Assembly (NCBI RefSeq): GCF_001466665.1
Contig: NZ_KQ758903.1
Coordinates: forward strand, 1,237,684 to 1,301,683
Length of the DNA: 64,000 nt
From: Dehalogenimonas alkenigignens
GTDB lineage: Bacteria > Chloroflexota > Dehalococcoidia > Dehalococcoidales > Dehalococcoidaceae
Direction of reading: 5' to 3'
Shown here: in pieces, positions 18,179 through 26,471 of the stretch
Numbering within the stretch: the stretch's first letter is position 1
How the letters are laid out: the number at the start of each line of letters is the position of its first letter
Program-made: the position numbers and the translations under genes
Notes under the pieces: model-generated
Told to the model about the DNA's origin: nothing
The model's database searches: none
Seen by the model: only the letters and a program-made list of their open reading frames with translations

Positions 18179-18769
18179 ATGGGAGGAGCTACTATCGACA
18201 GCGAACTGACCGAAATCAGGTGGCATGGACGCGGCGGCCAGGGAGCCGTAACTTCCGCTGAATTAATCGCCCAGGCGGCTATTAACGAGGGCAAATATGC
18301 CCAGGGATTTCCCAGCTTCGGTCCTGAACGTCGAGGCGCTCCGGTTATGGCATTCAACCGCGTCAACCAGTACAGACCGATTAGAAACCGTGCCGGGATT
18401 ACGAAACCTGACGTGATGGTGATTCTGGATCCCAGCCTGCTTTCTATTGGCAACCTTACATCCGGGCTTAAAGACGGCGGGACGATCATCATTAACACCT
18501 CGAAACCATCCGATGCATACCCGGAACTGGTCAAGAAATTCAACCTGGCTGTCATCGACGCCACACGAATCGCCCGCGAAGAATTGGGTGTGCCGATTGT
18601 CAATACTACAATGCTTGGAGCCCTCATCAAAGCCACCGGGGTCGTCAGTGTAGACTCAATGATAGAGCCTTTGAAAGAACGATTTGGCCGGCTGGCTGAA
18701 AAGAATATCAAAGCTCTGTCTCGCGCTTACTCCGAGACCCAGGTAAAGGAGCTTCAGAACATTGGCTAA
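18179..18769 (+). CDS. porG: Pyruvate:ferredoxin oxidoreductase gamma subunit
   Basis: Gamma subunit of the four-subunit 2-oxoacid:ferredoxin oxidoreductase, which interconverts pyruvate plus CoA with acetyl-CoA plus CO2 and reduced ferredoxin. 196 residues. WHGRGGQGAVTSAELIAQAA is the family signature, followed by FPSFGPERRGAPV. The ATG lies only 27 bases after tRNA-Arg and lacks a good Shine-Dalgarno; GGGAGGAG occurs just inside the frame, so the start may be a few codons later. Overlaps porD by 8 bases. Confidence 0.9.
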   Translation: MGGATIDSELTEIRWHGRGGQGAVTSAELIAQAAINEGKYAQGFPSFGPERRGAPVMAFNRVNQYRPIRNRAGITKPDVMVILDPSLLSIGNLTSGLKDGGTIIINTSKPSDAYPELVKKFNLAVIDATRIAREELGVPIVNTTMLGALIKATGVVSVDSMIEPLKERFGRLAEKNIKALSRAYSETQVKELQNIG

Positions 18770-19058
18770 ATCTGAAAACGAACTCACCTGGAAAGATATT
18801 GAGATCGGAGCCGCGGTCATCGAGCCAGGTTCGGCGGCGGCATACCGTACCGGCGACTGGCGGTCACAGCGGCCGACATACGATTTCTCAAGGTGCCTAA
18901 AGTGCGGCATCTGTTTCGTCTTTTGTCCCGAAGGCTGCATTCGACAGAACCAGAAAGGCTTTTTTGAAGCTAATCCATATTACTGTAAAGGCTGCGGCAT
19001 TTGCGCTTATGAGTGCCCCACCCGGGTTATCGTGATGCGGGAAGAGGAGGAGAAGTGA
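18762..19058 (+). CDS. porD: Pyruvate:ferredoxin oxidoreductase delta subunit
   Basis: 98-residue ferredoxin-like subunit with two [4Fe-4S] motifs, CLKCGICFVFCPEGC and CKGCGICAYECPT, that pass electrons from the thiamine-site subunits to the external acceptor. TTG start with AAGGAG upstream inside porG. Stop and the porA start overlap as TGATG. Confidence 0.92.
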   Translation: MAKSENELTWKDIEIGAAVIEPGSAAAYRTGDWRSQRPTYDFSRCLKCGICFVFCPEGCIRQNQKGFFEANPYYCKGCGICAYECPTRVIVMREEEEK

Positions 19059-20236
19059 TGAAGGGTAAACGTCACGGTATTGAGGTCTCCATCGCCCTGG
19101 CGGACGCGGTAAAACTTTGTGATGCCGACGTCATCGCTGCTTACCCCATAACGCCGCAAACACATATCGTCGAACACCTCGCTGAGCTGGTAGCAGAAGG
19201 GGAACTGGACGCCGAATACATCCCGGTAGAATCCGAGCATTCCGCCCTGTCTGCCTGCCTAGGATCGGCAGCTGCCGGCGCGCGCACCTTCACTGCAACC
19301 GCGGGACAGGGGCTTGAACTGATGCACGAAGTCCTTTATGTTGCTTCGGGTATGCGGTTGCCCATAGTCATGGCGGTGGCTAACCGGGCTCTATCGGCAC
19401 CATTATCTGTTTGGGGAGACCACTCCGACGCCATGGCCGTTCGAGACACCGGCTGGATTCAGATTTTTACCGAAAACGGCCAGGAAGTTGTGGACCAGAT
19501 TATCTGCGCTTTCAAGATAGCAGAGCACCATAAAGTGCTGCTGCCGGTGATGGTCCATCTGGACGGCTTTAACCTGTCCCATGTCATCGAACCTATCGAA
19601 ATGCCCGACCAGCAGGATGTTTGCAGTTTCGCGCCGCACAATCGCAGTCCACTAACGTTACACCCCAATCACCCGGTAGCCATGGGCGACTTCGCGCCGC
19701 CGGTAGTCTTTACCGAGGCCAAATGGGCACAAGAACAAGCGATGTTGTCGGTAAAGCCGACTATAATCGAGGTTTGGGACGAATTCGCCCGAAAATTCGG
19801 CCGGCCTTACAAACCGGTGGAATGTTACAAATGCGACGGCGCCAAGAACCTTTTATTCACTATGGGAAGCTTCTCTGAAACCGCGATGACTGCCGTAGAC
19901 AAGCTGCGCCAGGCTGGTGTCGATATCGGCTTAGTCCGGTTACGCTTGTGGCGGCCTTTCCCCTTCGAAGAATTCCGCGCCGCGGTTAAAGATGCTGAAA
20001 CGCTGTTAGTTCTCGATCGCTGTATTTCATCAGGCGGACCCGGCGGGCCGGTCGCCTCCGAGTTGAAGTCGGCACTTTATAACCTGGATAAAAAACCGAA
20101 AGTGGTCAGTTTCGTCGGCGGCCTCGGTGGCCGTGACATAACTGTGGCCGGCTTTGAGAAAATCATCGTTGACGGGCTGGAATTGGCCGAAAAAGGTCAG
20201 GAGCGGATCTTCGAAATCGTGGGGGTGAGGGAATAA
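19058..20236 (+). CDS. porA: Pyruvate:ferredoxin oxidoreductase alpha subunit
   Basis: 392 residues from MKGKRHGIEVS; a longer frame inside porD is not needed because GGAGGAG precedes this ATG. Contains YPITPQTHIVEHLAELV, ESEHSALSACLGSAAAGA and TATAGQGLELMHEVLY, the pyrimidine-binding half of the thiamine diphosphate site, and the C-terminal domain II with RLWRPFPFEE. Overlaps porB by one base. Confidence 0.93.
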   Translation: MKGKRHGIEVSIALADAVKLCDADVIAAYPITPQTHIVEHLAELVAEGELDAEYIPVESEHSALSACLGSAAAGARTFTATAGQGLELMHEVLYVASGMRLPIVMAVANRALSAPLSVWGDHSDAMAVRDTGWIQIFTENGQEVVDQIICAFKIAEHHKVLLPVMVHLDGFNLSHVIEPIEMPDQQDVCSFAPHNRSPLTLHPNHPVAMGDFAPPVVFTEAKWAQEQAMLSVKPTIIEVWDEFARKFGRPYKPVECYKCDGAKNLLFTMGSFSETAMTAVDKLRQAGVDIGLVRLRLWRPFPFEEFRAAVKDAETLLVLDRCISSGGPGGPVASELKSALYNLDKKPKVVSFVGGLGGRDITVAGFEKIIVDGLELAEKGQERIFEIVGVRE

Positions 20237-21156
20237 TGCAAAACCTGGGCATTTATGCTTCCCGCCTGGTGACGAAAGAAGAAAATTTTGTACCCGGGCA
20301 TCGCGCCTGCATCGGTTGCGGCGAGGCTTTGGCGGTAAGACTGGCGGCTAAGGCTTTCGGCAAAAATACCATAGTGGTTAATGCTACCGGTTGCATGGAG
20401 ATTGTTGCATCACAGTTGCCATATACCTCATGGAAACTGCCCTGGATTCATACGCTTTTTGAGAACTCTGCTGCTGTGGCTTCAGGAGTAGAAGCCGGCC
20501 TGAAGGCGCAAATGCGTAAAGGTAAGCTGCCCCAGGAAGATATCAAAGTTACAGCCATCGCCGGCGATGGCGCTACACTAGACATAGGACTGCAGGCCTT
20601 GTCAGGCGCCATGGAGCGCGGTCACGATTTCGTTTATCTTTGCTTTGACAATGAAGCCTACATGAACACCGGCATCCAGCGCTCATCGGCCACGCCTTTC
20701 GGCGCCTCGACCACCACCTCTCCCGCCGGCCGCGCCAAGGCGGGGCAGATGTCCTGGAAGAAGGACATGCCGGCTATTGCCGTAGCCCACAATATCCCTT
20801 ACGTAGCCACCGCTTGCCCCAGCTATCCCTTTGATCTCATCGAAAAGGTCAAGAAGGGGCTGGAGACCAGGGGGCCGGCCTATATCCACATCCTCTCCGT
20901 CTGTCCCACCGGTTGGCGCTGCGATACCGAAATCTCGGTCATGCTGGGTCGCCTGGCAGTGGAGACCGGTGTTTTCCCGCTTTACGAGGTGGAGAACGGC
21001 AAATACAAGATGAGTATGGTCCCGGAAAAACTTAAACCGGTCAAGGACTACATGAAGCTGCAGCGCCGCTTCCGGCATTTAAAGCCGGAGGCTATCGACT
21101 CCATCCAGGCGCGGGTGGTCGAAGAATACGAGAAACTGCTGGAGAAAGCCGAATGA
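20236..21156 (+). CDS. porB: Pyruvate:ferredoxin oxidoreductase beta subunit
   Basis: 306 residues. Binds the diphosphate of thiamine diphosphate and one [4Fe-4S] cluster: HRACIGCGEALAVR, NATGCMEIV, AGDGATLDIGLQAL and CFDNEAYMNTGIQRSSATP. The YMNTGIQ stretch resembles pyruvate rather than 2-ketoglutarate or indolepyruvate enzymes. The last four bases overlap the NuoE-like gene as ATGA, which ties the flavoprotein module to the oxidoreductase at the translational level. Confidence 0.93.
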   Translation: MQNLGIYASRLVTKEENFVPGHRACIGCGEALAVRLAAKAFGKNTIVVNATGCMEIVASQLPYTSWKLPWIHTLFENSAAVASGVEAGLKAQMRKGKLPQEDIKVTAIAGDGATLDIGLQALSGAMERGHDFVYLCFDNEAYMNTGIQRSSATPFGASTTTSPAGRAKAGQMSWKKDMPAIAVAHNIPYVATACPSYPFDLIEKVKKGLETRGPAYIHILSVCPTGWRCDTEISVMLGRLAVETGVFPLYEVENGKYKMSMVPEKLKPVKDYMKLQRRFRHLKPEAIDSIQARVVEEYEKLLEKAE

Positions 21157-21623
21157 CCCTCGATACCAGATCGACGGCCGAGGTAGTAAACGCCGTCCTA
21201 GCTAAATACCAAAACGACTCAAGCATGCTGGTCGGCATCCTGCAGGACATACAAGCCGAACTCAATTATTTACCGAGGGAAGCCCTTGAGATGACGGCCG
21301 AGGTGCTGTCCATCCCGCTGTCCCGAGTCTATTCGGTAGCCACTTTTTTCAAAGCCTTCTCATTAAAACCAAGAGGCCGGCACGGTATACACGTGTGCAT
21401 GGGAACAGCCTGTCACGTCCGCGGCGCCGAGAAGGTGCTGGATCGTTTTCAGACCGAACTTTGCGCATGCGCCGGAGAAACCACTCCCGATATGAAGTTC
21501 ACGCTTGAAACAGTTAACTGCGTCGGAGCTTGCGCTCTGGGTCCTGTAGTCGTTGTAGATGGCGAATACGAAGGCCAGGTGACTGCTGAGAAAGTCAAAT
21601 CTATCATCGAGGGCTGCAAATAG
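21153..21623 (+). CDS. NuoE-like [2Fe-2S] subunit
   Basis: 156 residues, thioredoxin-like ferredoxin of the NuoE/HydC family. Cluster ligands are Cys-x4-Cys in CMGTACHVRG and Cys-x3-Cys in NCVGACALGP. The N-terminal helical domain contains NYLPREALEMTAEVL. Hands electrons to or from the FMN-containing NuoF-like subunit that follows with no gap. This is a soluble diaphorase component; no membrane subunits of complex I are present. Confidence 0.92.
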   Translation: MTLDTRSTAEVVNAVLAKYQNDSSMLVGILQDIQAELNYLPREALEMTAEVLSIPLSRVYSVATFFKAFSLKPRGRHGIHVCMGTACHVRGAEKVLDRFQTELCACAGETTPDMKFTLETVNCVGACALGPVVVVDGEYEGQVTAEKVKSIIEGCK

Positions 21624-23498
21624 ATGGTAGTTGAAAAATCTGGGAAGCGTCTCAACTCGGCATCGGAACTCGAGTTGCTCCGTGAAGAAATAAAGCGCTC
21701 CGCTTCCGCCCGTACCCGGACGGTGACTATCTGCTGCGGCACGGGCTGTCTGGCTTATGGTGGCGCCAAGGTGGCGCAGGCGTTCCGTGACGAGATAATA
21801 AACCGCGGTCTGGCGAGCGAAGTTGAAATCAAGACCACCGGTTGCCACGGCTTTTGCGAGCGTGGTCCGCTTGTGGTTATCCGCCCGGAAAATATCCTGT
21901 ATCAGCGGGTAAAACCTGCGGACGTCCCCCAAGTCATTGACGAGACGGTAAATGGCGGTAAAGTCATCGATCGCCTGCTGTATACTATTCCAGGCACCAA
22001 GCAGAAAGTGACCTATGAACACGACGTACCGTTTTATAAGAAACAGATGCGCCTGGTCTTCGGTGCCAACGGTTATATCGATCCCACTGTCATAGAGGAC
22101 TACATCGGTTGCGGCGGCTACGCGGCGCTTTCGAAAACCCTTTTCGAAATGACGCCGGACGAGGTCGTCGACGAAGTGAAGAAGTCCGGCCTCCGCGGCC
22201 GCGGAGGCGGTGGTTTTGCGACCGGCGCCAAGTGGCAAAGCACAAGGGAGGCTCACGGCGACCCGAAGTATGTCATCTGCAACTGCGACGAGGGAGACCC
22301 CGGAGCTTTTATGGACCGCTCCCTGATGGAAGGCAATCCCCACGCAATAATCGAGGGTATGGTCATCGCTGCTTATGCCATAGGCGCCCATCTAGGCTAC
22401 ATTTATATCCGCAATGAATACCCGGTAGCCGTCAAACATGCCGAGAAAGCTATCGCCCAGGCCGAGGCAATGGGCTTGTTAGGGGAGAATATCCTGGGAT
22501 CGGGTTTCAGCTTTAGCGTCAAGATTAACCGTGGCGGCGGCGCTTTCGTCTGCGGCGAGTCCACCGCTCTGATGGCTTCCGTTGAAGGACGGGTCGGCGA
22601 GCCGCGGGCTAAATATATTCACACCTCAGAGAAAGGCTTGTGGGACCAGCCAACGGTGTTAAATAATGTCGAGACATTGGCCAACGTACCGCTCATTATC
22701 AACCGCGGCGCACAGTGGTATTCTTCGATCGGCACAGCCAACTCCAAAGGCACCAAGATTTTCTCACTGGTGGGTAAGGTCAACAACACCGGTCTCATTG
22801 AGGTGCCTATGGGTATCACCCTCGAGGAGATTGTTTACGGCATCGGCGGCGGCATACCCAAGAACAAGAAATTTAAGGCTATTCAAACCGGCGGTCCGTC
22901 GGGCGGCTGCCTGCCGGCTTCAAAACTGGACATGCCCGTCGATTTCGATGAACTGACCCGCGCCGGTTCGATGATGGGTTCCGGTGCGATGATCGTCATG
23001 GACGAAGACAATTGCATGGTGGATATCGCCAGGTACTTCCTATCATTCCTGGAGGGTGAGTCTTGCGGTAAGTGCGTTCCCTGCCGCGAAGGCCTTAAAC
23101 GTATGCGCCAGATTCTGGACCGGATAATCTCAGGCCAGGGCCAGCCGGATGATATTGAACTTCTGGAAAACCTCTCAGAGACACTCACCTGGGGGGCGCT
23201 GTGCGGCCTGGGCGGCGGCGCCGCCAACCCGATCATGTCTACTCTGCGCTATTTCCGCGAAGAGTACGAAGCTCACATTATTGAGAAACGATGCCCGGCC
23301 GGAGTGTGCAAACCACTGATAAGCTACAACATTATCAATGAGAAATGCCCCAATTGCACGCTGTGTATCAAAGCTTGCCCGGCCGGCGCAATTACCGGAC
23401 AGGGTAAGAAGCTTCCAGTTATTCTGGACCAGGTCAAATGCACCAAATGCGGCGCTTGCTACGATGTTTGCCGCCTCGGCGCCGTGGAGGTCAGATAA
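21624..23498 (+). CDS. NuoF-like NAD(H)-binding flavoprotein, HydB-type
   Basis: 624 residues, longer than NuoF of complex I. In order: an N-terminal thioredoxin-like [2Fe-2S] domain (CCGTGCLAYGG, TTGCHGFCERGP); FMN and NADH site GLRGRGGGGFATGAKW and CNCDEGDPGAFMDRS; the [4Fe-4S] motif ESCGKCVPCREGLKRM; and a C-terminal domain with two further [4Fe-4S] motifs (CPNCTLCIKACP, CTKCGACYDVC). This layout is that of HydB from trimeric electron-bifurcating hydrogenases. It probably lets the Por complex use NAD(H). Confidence 0.92.
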   Translation: MVVEKSGKRLNSASELELLREEIKRSASARTRTVTICCGTGCLAYGGAKVAQAFRDEIINRGLASEVEIKTTGCHGFCERGPLVVIRPENILYQRVKPADVPQVIDETVNGGKVIDRLLYTIPGTKQKVTYEHDVPFYKKQMRLVFGANGYIDPTVIEDYIGCGGYAALSKTLFEMTPDEVVDEVKKSGLRGRGGGGFATGAKWQSTREAHGDPKYVICNCDEGDPGAFMDRSLMEGNPHAIIEGMVIAAYAIGAHLGYIYIRNEYPVAVKHAEKAIAQAEAMGLLGENILGSGFSFSVKINRGGGAFVCGESTALMASVEGRVGEPRAKYIHTSEKGLWDQPTVLNNVETLANVPLIINRGAQWYSSIGTANSKGTKIFSLVGKVNNTGLIEVPMGITLEEIVYGIGGGIPKNKKFKAIQTGGPSGGCLPASKLDMPVDFDELTRAGSMMGSGAMIVMDEDNCMVDIARYFLSFLEGESCGKCVPCREGLKRMRQILDRIISGQGQPDDIELLENLSETLTWGALCGLGGGAANPIMSTLRYFREEYEAHIIEKRCPAGVCKPLISYNIINEKCPNCTLCIKACPAGAITGQGKKLPVILDQVKCTKCGACYDVCRLGAVEVR

Positions 23499-23501
23499 CT
23501 A

Positions 23502-24242
23502 ATGGCAATTAAACTAACCATCAACGGTCGGGAGTTCCAAGCTGAACCGTGTGACACAGTCCTTACCGTAGCCAAGGCAGCCGGGATTTATATTCCTACA
23601 CTTTGCCACAGTGAAGCCGTCACAGATTACGGAGCCTGCCGTATGTGTTTGGTAGAAGTAGAGCGGCGCGGGCGTAAGCGTTTGGTGACAGCCTGCCTGT
23701 ACCCTGTTGAGGAAGGACTTAAAGTCACCACCGACTCTGAAAAGGTCCTTCGAGTCCGCAGGACGGTTATAGAACTGCTGCTGGCCAGATGCCCGGGATC
23801 CGCCGCGGTGAAGCAGATGGCAGCGGCTTTAGGTGTCACCGAGTCGCGTTTCAGCATCGCCGATGAAAACAGCAAAAGTGATGCCTGCGTTTTATGCGGG
23901 TTGTGCACCAGGGTATGCGCCGAAGTGGTCGGTACTTCAGCTATCAGTCTAGTCAACCGGGGAACTGAACGCGAAGTCGCTTTACCTTTCTATAACGAAG
24001 CCGGCGATTGCATTGCCTGCGGTTCTTGCGCTTATATCTGTCCAACTGGCGCCATCAGTCTGGTGGACAGCGGAAATAAACGGATCATTTCTTGGCCTCA
24101 GGGCACTGTTGACTTTGCAATGAAGGCGTGCCTCAACTGCGGTACCCATTACGCCCCGGTGCGTCAAGTGGAATTCATGGCCCGAAAGTCGGGATTGTCG
24201 CCGAGCGAGTTTGATTACTGCCCGGACTGCAGGAAACTGTAA
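23502..24242 (+). CDS. NuoG-like iron-sulfur subunit, HydA-type without catalytic domain
   Basis: 246 residues. N-terminal [2Fe-2S] domain (CHSEAVTDYGACRMCLVEV), then two [4Fe-4S] motifs (CVLCGLCTRVCAE, CIACGSCAYICPT) and a C-terminal CLNCGTH ... CPDC pair that may bind metal. The His/Cys-ligated cluster motif of NuoG is replaced by ARCPGSAAVKQMAAALGV. The large molybdopterin-like or H-cluster domain is absent. Likely the relay between the flavoprotein and the Por subunits. Confidence 0.9.
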   Translation: MAIKLTINGREFQAEPCDTVLTVAKAAGIYIPTLCHSEAVTDYGACRMCLVEVERRGRKRLVTACLYPVEEGLKVTTDSEKVLRVRRTVIELLLARCPGSAAVKQMAAALGVTESRFSIADENSKSDACVLCGLCTRVCAEVVGTSAISLVNRGTEREVALPFYNEAGDCIACGSCAYICPTGAISLVDSGNKRIISWPQGTVDFAMKACLNCGTHYAPVRQVEFMARKSGLSPSEFDYCPDCRKL

Positions 24243-24271
24243 TTGACTGTTCTCCGCTCGAATAATATACT
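24243..24271 (+). promoter_or_regulatory. tRNA-Pro promoter
   Basis: TTGACT (24243-24248), 17-base spacer, TATACT (24266-24271), directly after the NuoG-like stop codon. Confidence 0.7.
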
Positions 24272-24280
24272 CGCCACTTA

Positions 24281-24356
24281 CGGGGTGTAGCGCAGCTGGT
24301 AGCGCGCAGCGTTTGGGACGCTGAGGTCGGAGGTTCGAAACCTCTCACCCCGACCA
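24281..24356 (+). tRNA. tRNA-Pro (TGG)
   Basis: Acceptor CGGGGTG pairs with CACCCCG. Anticodon loop TTTGGGA gives TGG. T-arm GGAGG TTCGAAA CCTCT. Discriminator A; CCA encoded at 24354-24356. Confidence 0.97.
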
Positions 24357-24382
24357 GTGATTGTTCTCCCGCGGTTAAGTAA

Positions 24383-24415
24383 AAAATCCCGTAGGCGAAA
24401 TGCCTACGGGATTTT
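24383..24415 (+). terminator. Intrinsic terminator after tRNA-Pro
   Basis: A 14-bp stem (24383-24396 with 24402-24415), GC-rich core CCCGTAGGC, 5-base loop and A/T flanks on both sides. Could work in both directions. Confidence 0.85.
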
Positions 24416-24430
24416 CACAATGCTTTTGAT

Positions 24431-24459
24431 TTGACATAAACATATGTCTGCTGGACAAT
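24431..24459 (+). promoter_or_regulatory. Promoter of the molybdopterin-domain gene
   Basis: TTGACA (24431-24436), 17-base spacer, GACAAT (24454-24459), six bases before the ATG at 24466. No Shine-Dalgarno; predicted leaderless. Confidence 0.6.
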
Positions 24460-24465
24460 TATGGT

Positions 24466-25146
24466 ATGAAAAGTAGTCATACAATTGTGAATATCTTGAT
24501 ATCGGCTGCTGCCGCTATTGCGGTAATGCTGTTATCATGGCAAGTCTATCAGAGGTATCAACCGGTGAGTCTTGACGGGGTCGAAATCAGAGAATATCAA
24601 GGCGAGATGCTCTCCTCAGTAGCTAACGATTTTCGTGAAAACTCAATAAAAGGTCCCCAGTTCATCGAACGCGAATCATACCGATTGGAAGTTTCCGGGC
24701 TGGTGAATAATCGCTTGAATTTAAGTTATAGCCAGCTGACAGAAGGTTTTCAGGATTACCAGAAAGTGGTGACCCTATATTGCGTCGAGGGTTGGGACGC
24801 TAAGATCCTGTGGCAGGGTTTGAAGGTTGAAGACCTGTTCATTCAGGCTGGACTCAATCCAAAAGCCAATACCGTAATCTTCCACGCGACAGACGGGTAC
24901 ACGACATCGTTTCCCATTGAATACCTCATTGAAAACGAAATATTGCTAGCCTACAAGATGAACGGGGTAACCATACCCCCGGAACGAGGATTCCCTTTAA
25001 TTTTAGTGGCTGAAAGCAAATGGGGATACAAATGGATCAAGTGGATTACCAAAATTGAACTGTCGGACGACGTCAACTACCAGGGGTACTGGGAAAGCCG
25101 CGGCTATTCCGATTCCGGAGATCTGGATGAGGACTTCTTCAAATAA
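24466..25146 (+). CDS. Membrane-anchored molybdopterin-binding oxidoreductase domain protein
   Basis: 226 residues: an N-terminal hydrophobic segment (about 8-26) followed by a sulfite-oxidase/YedY-type molybdopterin domain. VTLYCVEGWDAKILWQGL holds the cysteine that ligates molybdenum; GYTTSFPIEYL, PPERGFPLILVAESKWGYKW and WITKIELSD match the family. The domain should face outside the membrane. There is no twin-arginine motif, unusual for an exported Moco enzyme. Fits the moa/moe genes nearby. Substrate unknown. Confidence 0.85.
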   Translation: MKSSHTIVNILISAAAAIAVMLLSWQVYQRYQPVSLDGVEIREYQGEMLSSVANDFRENSIKGPQFIERESYRLEVSGLVNNRLNLSYSQLTEGFQDYQKVVTLYCVEGWDAKILWQGLKVEDLFIQAGLNPKANTVIFHATDGYTTSFPIEYLIENEILLAYKMNGVTIPPERGFPLILVAESKWGYKWIKWITKIELSDDVNYQGYWESRGYSDSGDLDEDFFK

Positions 25147-25150
25147 TTGT

Positions 25151-25180
25151 TTGACTTTGCTTCAACAGTCCGGCAACAAT
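25151..25180 (+). promoter_or_regulatory. Promoter of the duplicated small-protein gene
   Basis: TTGACT (25151-25156), 18-base spacer, AACAAT (25175-25180). The short leader includes GGAGG before the ATG at 25200. Confidence 0.5.
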
Positions 25181-25199
25181 AAGGCACACGGAGGCTTTA

Positions 25200-25505
25200 A
25201 TGGGATCAAAAACTGTAACGCTTAAAGTCAATGGAACCGACGTTGCCCTTTCCTTTTTTGTCCAGACATACTTCGACCATGTTTTGGATGGAATGGCTAC
25301 AGCCCTGGAGAGCACATGCAAAGCGGAAACTATGACAGTAGACGCTAAAGACAGCAGGGTAACTTTGGTGATCAACGGAGCTTCGGTACACCTGAATGAG
25401 TTCGTTGAGCGCATTATTTTTAATACCGTCCAGGGGATGGTCAGCAGTTTGCGAGGAGTGACACACTTAGAGAATTTTGTGATTGCCATTGGTCCTGGGA
25501 AATAA
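25200..25505 (+). CDS. Unrecognised 101-residue protein with internal duplication
   Basis: I do not recognise the family. Residues 6-36 and 54-84 align without gaps at a constant offset of 48: VTL..NG..V.L..FV.........GM...L in both copies. Each copy looks like a beta-hairpin followed by an amphipathic helix. No signal peptide or membrane segment; one cysteine in the linker. Strong GGAGG and its own promoter argue it is expressed. PAC2 genes follow after 45 bases. Confidence 0.8.
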   Translation: MGSKTVTLKVNGTDVALSFFVQTYFDHVLDGMATALESTCKAETMTVDAKDSRVTLVINGASVHLNEFVERIIFNTVQGMVSSLRGVTHLENFVIAIGPGK

Positions 25506-25550
25506 CCCCTAACTTATTTGCTGAGCTATTTTTAATTCTAGGATATCTGC

Positions 25551-26471
25551 GTGAGTTATCGCTTAGTTGAGATCCCCGAGCTGAATGAACCGGATCTGAT
25601 CGTAGGATGGCCGGGAATAGGTAGCGTGGGAATACTGGCGGTCGATACCCTGCGGCGCCAGCTTGAGGCTGATTACGCTGGTGAAATTGAACCTGAGCCG
25701 TTTTTCTACCCCAACGGAGTGGTGATTAAAAACGGCGTCCTTGAAGAATTGAATTTTCCTACAAGCCGGTTCTATTACAAACGGCTGCCGCAGCGTGACT
25801 TGGTTATGTTTATCGGGGAAGAACAACCGGCGGAAACAGGTTCAACCTACGCGTCCGGCGGCAAAGCGTTCATGATGGCAAACCTGGTTGTCGATGTGGC
25901 TCAAAAACTGGGCTGCCGCCACATCTTTACCTCTGGCGCTGCTGTCTCGGCTATCCATCATAATTACACCCCGGGGGTTTGGGTGGTGGCAACCGAAAAA
26001 ACCTTGCTGGCGGAGATCGAATTAAAGCGGTCTGGTTCTTACCTGAGCGAACATCAAGGGAAGGGAACACAAGCCAATATCACCGGCCTCAATGGTTTGC
26101 TAATCGGCGTCGCCGCCAGGCGGGGCATCCCGGGGGCTTGTCTAATGGGTGAGGTACCTGACTACCTCGCTCGAGCACCATTGCCGTACCCATCGGCTTC
26201 GCGCTCTGTTTTGGAAATACTATCACGTTTTTATGATCTGCAATTAAATTGCAGCGACCTGGAAGAAATGCGCCGGCAGACCCTTGAGATGGCGGAACAA
26301 TTTTTCAATCAGTTTCCTGATGAAATTAAAGCGAAGATATCCCAACGGGCTCAAACCCGGGTTGAAGCCGAGGGTGGCGAGGCGATAACTGAGGACGATA
26401 AACAATGGATGGCTGAACACATCGAAGACCTGTTTCGTCCCGGCTGGAATAATGATGACCGGGCAGCTTAA
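25551..26471 (+). CDS. PAC2-family protein (first of a pair)
   Basis: 306 residues related to archaeal and eukaryotic proteasome-assembly chaperones (PAC2). LIVGWPGIGSVGILAVDTL at the N-terminus, FTSGAAVSAIHHNYTPGVW in the middle, and NGLLIGVAARRGIPGACLMG. The tail is a charged helix (about 240-300). GTG start. Function in bacteria is unsettled; no proteasome gene is in the window. Overlaps the second PAC2 gene by 20 bases. Confidence 0.85.
   Translation: MSYRLVEIPELNEPDLIVGWPGIGSVGILAVDTLRRQLEADYAGEIEPEPFFYPNGVVIKNGVLEELNFPTSRFYYKRLPQRDLVMFIGEEQPAETGSTYASGGKAFMMANLVVDVAQKLGCRHIFTSGAAVSAIHHNYTPGVWVVATEKTLLAEIELKRSGSYLSEHQGKGTQANITGLNGLLIGVAARRGIPGACLMGEVPDYLARAPLPYPSASRSVLEILSRFYDLQLNCSDLEEMRRQTLEMAEQFFNQFPDEIKAKISQRAQTRVEAEGGEAITEDDKQWMAEHIEDLFRPGWNNDDRAA

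Noticed and set aside
21363-22391. 342-codon open frame on the minus strand opposite the NuoE/NuoF-like genes
   Set aside because: It is antisense to two well-conserved genes with intact cofactor motifs; the frame is a by-product of GC-rich codon use.
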